From positions 1 through 11,094 of the forward strand of contig JAGLRU010000105.1 in the NCBI GenBank assembly GCA_023136145.1: a stretch of 11,094 nucleotides of DNA, read 5' to 3'. A program made the position numbers and the translations under genes. Source of the stretch: Alphaproteobacteria bacterium (GTDB taxonomy: Bacteria > Pseudomonadota > Alphaproteobacteria > Micavibrionales > UBA2020). How positions within the stretch are numbered: the first letter of the stretch is position 1; each line of letters starts with the position of its first letter. Below the pieces are notes generated by a model that saw only the letters and a program-made list of their open reading frames with translations, was not told where the DNA came from and did not search any database. Below are positions 6,319-11,094 of the stretch, one piece after another.

Positions 6319-9132
6319 TCACCCAACTTTGGTTCGTTTAACCGGCGCATTTAGAGTTTTAGGCACCCACTGCTCCGGCGGGCCTTGCCGTTGTAACTCA
6401 GCTATTAACTGCCTCTGATCTGCTAACTCCCGTTGACCTTTTGCATCAAGTCCCATTTCATAAGGTGCTAAACGTGCCATTTCAGCATTTGCTGCATTAA
6501 AATCACCGCAATATGCAAGAATAACTGCATATTGACTGCGAACAGGTATTATCTTATCTGTCAGCTTAAAGTTTAGAACCATTGGAATGAGATTAGTCTC
6601 TATGACCTCTTTGGCACCTATAAAGTCATTCCGTTCAACAAATTCATCAACCAAGTCCTGGCCTACACGTATCAGAGAATCAAGGGCATGAGCTAACTCA
6701 AAAAATTTCATGGCATGAATACGTGCAAGTCCAGAGTTCTGTCCCAACGAATTCATAGCTTTTGCATAAAGGTCAAGACTATCTGCCAAATGCTTGACGT
6801 TATCAGGGGTATCGCTTTCTTTTTTGAGGAGCTGCCCGATTTTATCGGTATTTCTCCCGATTATATCTTCCGGCGATATTTCCAACACGTCATAATATTC
6901 TTGTACCAATTCAGATGTTTCTTCTATAACAGCCCCATACAAACCCAGAGCAAAGAGTGCATGAGCCGCATTGTATTTAAATATTCTTTGATAGGCTGGA
7001 TTTTCTGGAAGTATTTCTGAGATGGTTTCAATAAGGGTTAAAACTTTATCGATTTTCCCTTCACAAGCCAGAACATTCATGCGTTTCATTTCTAGGGTAA
7101 GGCGTTCATAATCACTAAAACTATTTTTGATTAACAGATGCGACATGATGTCTAATCTTTTACTGGCATCCTGATGTTTTCCCTGTTTCAGATCGGCAAA
7201 TACAAGTCCGTCAAGCGCTAGAAATCTATCTTCCGGAGCAATTGTTTCATCAGTGGTGGCTTGCTCCAGAAATTTCATAATTTCTGGCATAACTCCCATT
7301 TCATGAAATAGCTCATCTGAAGCAAATTCAGCCAGTTGCTTAATGTCACCAGTTGCAGCAAGTAGCCGAAGGTATAATGAAAGCTTTGTCATTTCCCACT
7401 GTTGGTGCAGTGATGCCGAGAGAATGTTCTTAAGAGCAGCATATGTGCTTTGAACGGTATCATCGCCAATTTCTTGTAAATGAGATCTGGCAAGCAGCCG
7501 CATAGCATCGTGAATTTTAAAATGACCGCCACCGAAAACTTCAATTGAGCCCGTTGAGCGAAACTCTCTAAGAAGAGCGGTGGCAGGTTTTTGCTCTAAG
7601 TTTAGAACTTCTTTAAGTAAAATTTCAGCTTCATCCTTTCTTAGAGGCACCTCAGAAACGCTTAAAACTCCCATGCCATGTTGAATCACAGGAGAAAATC
7701 CGTTAAAAATTCGACGGAGAATTATTTCCTGAGCTGTTTCTACAATATGTGTATCGGCCTCAAGGTCATCACAGAACTGCCGGAGGTTGCCATCATATTC
7801 GAAAGCAACAATTGTTGCTGCATTTTGCACATAGAGAGGCATTCCTGCCGTCAGTTTTAATAATCGCTGACAGGCTGCTAAATCACCGCGGCAGTTTTTA
7901 TCGGCCATCTCTTGTGCAATAGTGTCGGTGTCCCAACCATATAATTGCTCTGCCTTAAGGATAAGTAATGCTTCAAATTCTTGAACATTCTGACCTGGCT
8001 GACAAAGAAGAATAAAATTCAAATGCTCACTTTTCTTGATAAGGTTACAAATATCATGCGGGGGGACAGAGTGGGCATTATCGAGCACCACGGTTACAAT
8101 TTCATTATTTGCAGCAAGGCGTGTTCCAATTCTCTGCATAATCTCATTACCCGTTGCACCGGGCAGAAGGATTTCCCCAAGTTTGCCCGTGTTACCGAAT
8201 AGGCGCGCTGCAAGTTCGCGGGCTATGGTAGAGGATAAGGCTGGACCAGGTGTTTCACCAGTATCAAAATATATAGTTGTATTTGTGGTATGAATTGATG
8301 CTTGGGAAACCCAGGAAGTTTTCCCAGCTCCTGAATAACCGGAGATTACCCGTATTCTTTCCGGTGTTAGAAGCGAAGGCTCATCCAACTGCGGCCTATA
8401 TATTTCTGGCGGAGCTGGAAAATCTTGAAGCTGAACGACAAGTTGCTCGAATATACTGGGAAGTTCAGTTGCGTGGAAGCTATGGTCACTACGGGGATCA
8501 GTGCCCGTCGCCGCCATCATAATGCATCCTGCAAGTTTCCAGACAAGTGTTTCTGGATCGAGCAGGCTATATGGAAGAGTTTTGGCGAGTGCCGCGCATT
8601 CTCTAATAGCCAAGGTAATGTTATCCCACGGAGCCGGTAACGCCGAGTCTATGTCTACCTCACAATCAGGCCAATGCAGGTTGACATCCTGTGGCCAGTC
8701 TCGCTGCTCTGTTTTCTTTTTTAATTGAGTACCAGGCTGGATATTAGATGCAATAATGAAGCTGAACTCACCAACTCTTTCTCCGGATTGGTGCTGAAGG
8801 CGCAGTGCCTCAAAACGCTCTATAGCTTCCTTGATATCACTGTATTTAAGCGGTGAAGAGCGAGTTTTGACCTGAACATAGATACGTTTATTTGGAAGAA
8901 TAATTTCAATATCTTCGTCCTGCTCGACAATAATCGACGTTACACCGGCATTTTGCGCAAGCATAAGACATGCCACTGCATAGAGATGCTGGTATAAAAA
9001 ACCTCGGTGAACGGCCTCTATGCGCTTAATTTGAGTCGGATCAAGGGGGTGGAATGTTGTTGACGCAGAACCTGACACAATTTCTCTCCAATTTAAGGAT
9101 ACAGCCATTCGTATTACCAGCTGTACATTCAT
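6319..9132 (-). CDS. STAND NTPase with N-terminal PD-(D/E)XK nuclease-like domain (Avs-like defence protein)
   Basis: A 937-aa protein of three parts. Residues 41-160 resemble the Cap4/DUF4297-type nuclease: GFLYQHLYA, VEQDEDIEI (Glu70, Asp74) and the core YVQVKT (Gln87, Lys89), a PD-(D/E)XK-like layout. Residues ~255-560 are a STAND ATPase with Walker A GYSGAGKTS (265-273), Walker B VTVVLDNAH (346-354), the GMPL sensor (430-433) and a winged-helix region ending near FKIHDAMRLLARSHL. The rest is all-helical and TPR-like, the usual sensor part. In characterised Avs-type proteins the sensor binds a phage protein and the oligomer activates the nuclease; that role is inferred here. The start is uncertain: neither the ATG at 9132 nor the in-frame ATG at 9108 has a clear SD. 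The frame ends at a TGA just before an in-frame SEC-C motif, so the encoded protein is probably truncated by about 20 residues. Confidence 0.8.
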   Translation of the reverse strand: MNVQLVIRMAVSLNWREIVSGSASTTFHPLDPTQIKRIEAVHRGFLYQHLYAVACLMLAQNAGVTSIIVEQDEDIEIILPNKRIYVQVKTRSSPLKYSDIKEAIERFEALRLQHQSGERVGEFSFIIASNIQPGTQLKKKTEQRDWPQDVNLHWPDCEVDIDSALPAPWDNITLAIRECAALAKTLPYSLLDPETLVWKLAGCIMMAATGTDPRSDHSFHATELPSIFEQLVVQLQDFPAPPEIYRPQLDEPSLLTPERIRVISGYSGAGKTSWVSQASIHTTNTTIYFDTGETPGPALSSTIARELAARLFGNTGKLGEILLPGATGNEIMQRIGTRLAANNEIVTVVLDNAHSVPPHDICNLIKKSEHLNFILLCQPGQNVQEFEALLILKAEQLYGWDTDTIAQEMADKNCRGDLAACQRLLKLTAGMPLYVQNAATIVAFEYDGNLRQFCDDLEADTHIVETAQEIILRRIFNGFSPVIQHGMGVLSVSEVPLRKDEAEILLKEVLNLEQKPATALLREFRSTGSIEVFGGGHFKIHDAMRLLARSHLQEIGDDTVQSTYAALKNILSASLHQQWEMTKLSLYLRLLAATGDIKQLAEFASDELFHEMGVMPEIMKFLEQATTDETIAPEDRFLALDGLVFADLKQGKHQDASKRLDIMSHLLIKNSFSDYERLTLEMKRMNVLACEGKIDKVLTLIETISEILPENPAYQRIFKYNAAHALFALGLYGAVIEETSELVQEYYDVLEISPEDIIGRNTDKIGQLLKKESDTPDNVKHLADSLDLYAKAMNSLGQNSGLARIHAMKFFELAHALDSLIRVGQDLVDEFVERNDFIGAKEVIETNLIPMVLNFKLTDKIIPVRSQYAVILAYCGDFNAANAEMARLAPYEMGLDAKGQRELADQRQLIAELQRQGPPEQWVPKTLNAPVKRTKVG

Positions 9133-9141
9133 AGTTTGGTT

Positions 9142-9156
9142 ATATTAAGCTAATAT
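9142..9156 (-). promoter_or_regulatory. Palindrome just upstream of the STAND gene
   Basis: ATATTA, a 3-bp spacer and TAATAT form a perfect inverted repeat 9-24 bases before the ATG at 9132. It is embedded in a very AT-rich stretch (9141-9165) that would also hold the -10 region. It could be an operator or only part of the AT-rich promoter; no convincing -35 can be paired with it. Confidence 0.3.
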
Positions 9157-9242
9157 ATAAAAGCATACACCATTTCATTTTCCGTATGTTTTTGGTTGGA
9201 AAAATAGTTAAAATTAAATTTCCTATAAGATGTATTTATCTG

Positions 9243-9258
9243 AATGTCCGCTAAGTGT
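9243..9258 (-). repeat. Diverged inverted copy of the intergenic repeat
   Basis: AATGTCCGCTAAGTGT matches the reverse complement of part of 9314-9335 (AATGTTCGCTTTGGGT) at 12 of 16 positions. With 9314-9335 it forms an inverted pair about 55 bp apart in the 261-bp gap between the STAND gene and the AbiV-like gene. Confidence 0.35.
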
Positions 9259-9313
9259 GCCGGAAGCCCCCATTCATTTGTTGATAAATTCAAGTGCTGA
9301 TATACTTTCGTTA

Positions 9314-9335
9314 TCGACCCAAAGCGAACATTTAA
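9314..9335 (+). repeat. 22-bp intergenic repeat, copy 2
   Basis: TCGACCCAAAGCGAACATTT plus two A residues, differing from 4825-4846 at three positions. It also takes part in local inverted repeats: CGAACATT (9325-9332) with AATGTTCG (9353-9360), and TTATCGA (9311-9317) with TCGATAA (9358-9364). The surrounding stretch 9133-9393 has no coding frame I can support; it holds the upstream region of the STAND gene and these repeats. Confidence 0.55.
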
Positions 9336-9393
9336 AAGATCACAATTCAGGGAATGTTCGATAAAAGTGATAACTATCAGTATAAGAATTTGG

Positions 9394-10890
9394 TCACATC
9401 GTGATTCTTTTTCCCTTTAAGAAAAATACATTAAATGCTGCATCACAAAGAAACTTCATTAACATTAGGTCTTTGGTATTGATTGATTTGCTTAACGGGG
9501 TTCTATTCAAGTGGTGATCGATTAGCTCCGTTGCCCTATCATGATCTTCTGCCTCTGCAAAATTTTCATCTAAATAACTGTTAAAGTTATCTATAAAACT
9601 CCCCGAATATACTTGAGACAATTGAACTTTTAAACATTTAGCAAAATTAGTAAAGACTGCTTCTTTTGAATCCCAATGAGGGCTTCTTACGCCTAAAAAC
9701 GTTAAAGCTTCTAAATAGCGATTAAATTCTTCAAATTCATTTATTTTAGGACCTGGAGGCATTTTGGATAAGAATGACATCACCCCCCTCATTTGCTCTT
9801 CTTTTAAAGTTAGTTTTACAGGCCATACAAGATTCATAGGTTCTTGAGGGCTTATCTCTAATTTATTTTTGCTTTCTAAATCATGAATAGATTCATAAAA
9901 ATCATCTGTTCTTTTTGTTGGATACCACCACCAAAAACCCATTGTGGCAGCATTTAATGCAACCAAAAATGTTCTCAATAAACCGTAAGAAAAATGCCAA
10001 ACGGCCTCTATTGGAACATCATCCTGCATTATGATTTCAGCTACTATTTCGTCATTATTCTTTCCTGCAGGATGTAGCTTAAGCCAATCAATTTGATCGT
10101 TCCAAACTTGCAATGCTTTTGGACGTATAGTGTGAGATGCGCTATAAAAACGAACTTTTACCTTCCACTTATCATACGTTCCGCTTTGAGGAAGATTCTT
10201 AGATCTCTCAATTTCTTTTTTAAATGCTAAGTCTTCTTCAGCTTCAATACGTCTAAACTCAGCCTTAAGCCATAATATCCAATTTTTATGACCTATCTCA
10301 TTTAGTTTCTCTATAGATGTTTTTGAGAAGACAAATTTACGTTGTTCTGGGTTTTCTGATGCTTGGATAAACCATTTTTGCGTATCAATTTCATCCTGAG
10401 AAATTTTATCACGTCTTTTTTCGCTCTTGGCCAAATCTAATCGCGCTCGACAGAAAGACACTATATTCTGAGCTTCTTCTAAAGAGATTTTATCTCTTGG
10501 CAACAAAACCTCATCAACTTCATGATCAACATAAGTTGCCATCAATCTTTTCGCGTGAACCTCGTCGGAAAAATCTTTAAGCTCTTCAAAAAATTTAGGG
10601 GTCATTTCTTTACCCTCGGACGTGCCCCCAAAAACAGACCAAAAAAGCTTCTTAACATGGTCTGACTGGCCTTTTTTTAACCATCCAGAAGGCTCCTTTT
10701 TAATCCTAGAAACGGGATGTAGCTTTATTAGCTCTCTTTTTCCGAGCTCCTCTAAAGCAAGCGCAGCCAGATGGTATGCAACATGATGCACTCCCTTATC
10801 AAGAGAAGCCTCTGCTGACAAAAGAAGGTCTTCAGCCTGCTTTACACAAGCTGCAAGAATTTCGTGCTCTCTGTCTGATAAATAACTCAT
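9394..10890 (-). CDS. AbiV-like HEPN protein with a long C-terminal extension
   Basis: A 498-aa protein. Residues ~10-165 match the AbiV-type HEPN domain of abortive-infection proteins: an amphipathic start (ILAACVKQAEDLLLSAEASL), the family-typical HVAYHLAALALEELGK (36-51), then DHVKKLFWSVFG (77-88) and a helical region ending in FCRARLDLAKSE. AbiV of Lactococcus acts against phage by blocking late translation; whether this relative does so is unknown. No canonical HEPN RNase RxxxxH motif is evident. Residues ~170-498, longer than the domain itself, are unrecognised: a charged helical linker, an aromatic patch with three consecutive Trp (FWWWYP), and a helical C-terminus. There is no SD before the ATG; the upstream gene ends 2 nt earlier, so translation is probably coupled. 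The DNA is AT-rich compared with the STAND gene. Confidence 0.7.
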   Translation of the reverse strand: MSYLSDREHEILAACVKQAEDLLLSAEASLDKGVHHVAYHLAALALEELGKRELIKLHPVSRIKKEPSGWLKKGQSDHVKKLFWSVFGGTSEGKEMTPKFFEELKDFSDEVHAKRLMATYVDHEVDEVLLPRDKISLEEAQNIVSFCRARLDLAKSEKRRDKISQDEIDTQKWFIQASENPEQRKFVFSKTSIEKLNEIGHKNWILWLKAEFRRIEAEEDLAFKKEIERSKNLPQSGTYDKWKVKVRFYSASHTIRPKALQVWNDQIDWLKLHPAGKNNDEIVAEIIMQDDVPIEAVWHFSYGLLRTFLVALNAATMGFWWWYPTKRTDDFYESIHDLESKNKLEISPQEPMNLVWPVKLTLKEEQMRGVMSFLSKMPPGPKINEFEEFNRYLEALTFLGVRSPHWDSKEAVFTNFAKCLKVQLSQVYSGSFIDNFNSYLDENFAEAEDHDRATELIDHHLNRTPLSKSINTKDLMLMKFLCDAAFNVFFLKGKRITM

Positions 10891-10892
10891 AA

Positions 10893-11094
10893 TTACAGTT
10901 TCATTGTTACGTAGTAATCAAGGTAAACTTCCCCAACTTTGTCCCCGTTTGGTACTTTCACATCATGATGTCCGTCTTCTAAGCTTTCCTGTTCAATTTT
11001 ATTTGCCAAATCTCTTAAGACCCAAGCCACAGCCTTACCATTGGTACAATCAATTTCTATATCGCACCTTAATCTGTGATTTTTGCTAGCGTTG
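10893..11094 (-). CDS. Small protein upstream of the AbiV-like gene (5' end outside window)
   Basis: The minus strand is open from the window edge to a TAA at 10895-10893. The 66 visible residues read like a real protein: a beta-like RLRCDIEIDC, then AVAWVLRDLANKIEQES, then DVKVPNGDKVGEVYLDYYV and a short end. This resembles small alphaproteobacterial hypotheticals with an E-V-A-x-I-L-R-D-L-A core and an N-G-x-x-V-G end, which have no known function. The stop is 2 nt from the AbiV-like ATG, so the two genes form an operon. It may be a partner or antitoxin-like neighbour of the HEPN protein. An opposing plus-strand frame across the same DNA is a shadow. Confidence 0.6.
   Translation of the reverse strand, partial: NASKNHRLRCDIEIDCTNGKAVAWVLRDLANKIEQESLEDGHHDVKVPNGDKVGEVYLDYYVTMKL

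Noticed and set aside
6319..6321. TGA read as Trp or selenocysteine
   Set aside because: parE and the AbiV-like gene end in TGA at the expected family or frame end, and the expected residue in SEC-C lead-ins is Arg. No selenocysteine-type hairpin was evident immediately after the codon.
10904..11089. 61-codon plus-strand ORF at the right edge
   Set aside because: It overlaps a more protein-like minus-strand frame that ends 2 nt before the AbiV-like gene; the plus-strand product has no recognisable pattern.
1..11094. CRISPR array, tRNA, rRNA or complete insertion sequence
   Set aside because: No regularly spaced repeats, tRNA-like cloverleaf or transposase frame was seen on either strand.

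Overview
The window looks like the accessory part of a mobile element (plasmid or integrative element), most likely from an alphaproteobacterium with moderate to low GC. The ArdA variant and the relaxase-like tail resemble alphaproteobacterial versions as I recall them; the host was not tested. There are no housekeeping genes, rRNAs, tRNAs or CRISPR arrays. Almost every gene is of the mobile-element maintenance or anti-phage type.

Layout. (1) 1-463 (+): C-terminal tail of a relaxase-like mobilization protein, cut by the window edge. (2) 554-1088 (+): a ParD/ParE toxin-antitoxin pair with a 14-nt overlap, preceded by an operator-like array of three half-sites exactly 11 bp apart. (3) 1154-1735 (-): an acidic ArdA-type antirestriction protein, convergent with parE. 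(4) 1736-2088: a 353-bp gap with a possible 44-codon ORF remnant (-) and a -10-like box for the next operon. (5) 2089-4743 (+): a tight three-gene operon of a small excisionase-type HTH protein, a 728-aa ABC/SMC-like ATPase of the PrrC/RloC type (candidate defence effector) and a small unknown protein. (6) 4910-6178 (+): a 422-aa protein with a YiiX-like permuted NlpC/P60 cysteine-hydrolase domain and a C-terminal four-cysteine zinc-ribbon-like motif, behind its own extended -10 promoter. (7) 9132-6319 (-): a 937-aa STAND NTPase with an N-terminal PD-(D/E)XK nuclease-like domain and C-terminal helical repeats, Avs-like in layout. Its reading frame stops at a TGA immediately before an in-frame, otherwise intact SEC-C zinc motif. 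(8) 10890-9394 (-): a 498-aa protein with an AbiV-type HEPN N-terminus and a long uncharacterised C-terminus, 2 nt downstream of a small protein gene that runs off the right edge.

How they may work together. ParDE would stabilise the element, ArdA would protect incoming DNA from type I restriction, and the ATPase operon, the YiiX-like protein, the STAND nuclease and the AbiV-like operon look like independent defence modules. The convergent YiiX-like and STAND genes are bracketed by two 22-bp near-identical repeats in the same orientation (4825-4846 and 9314-9335), which may mark a cassette. The strongest anomalies are the TGA-interrupted SEC-C tail, the uncharacterised HTH/ATPase/small-protein operon, and the YiiX-like hydrolase joined to a zinc ribbon.
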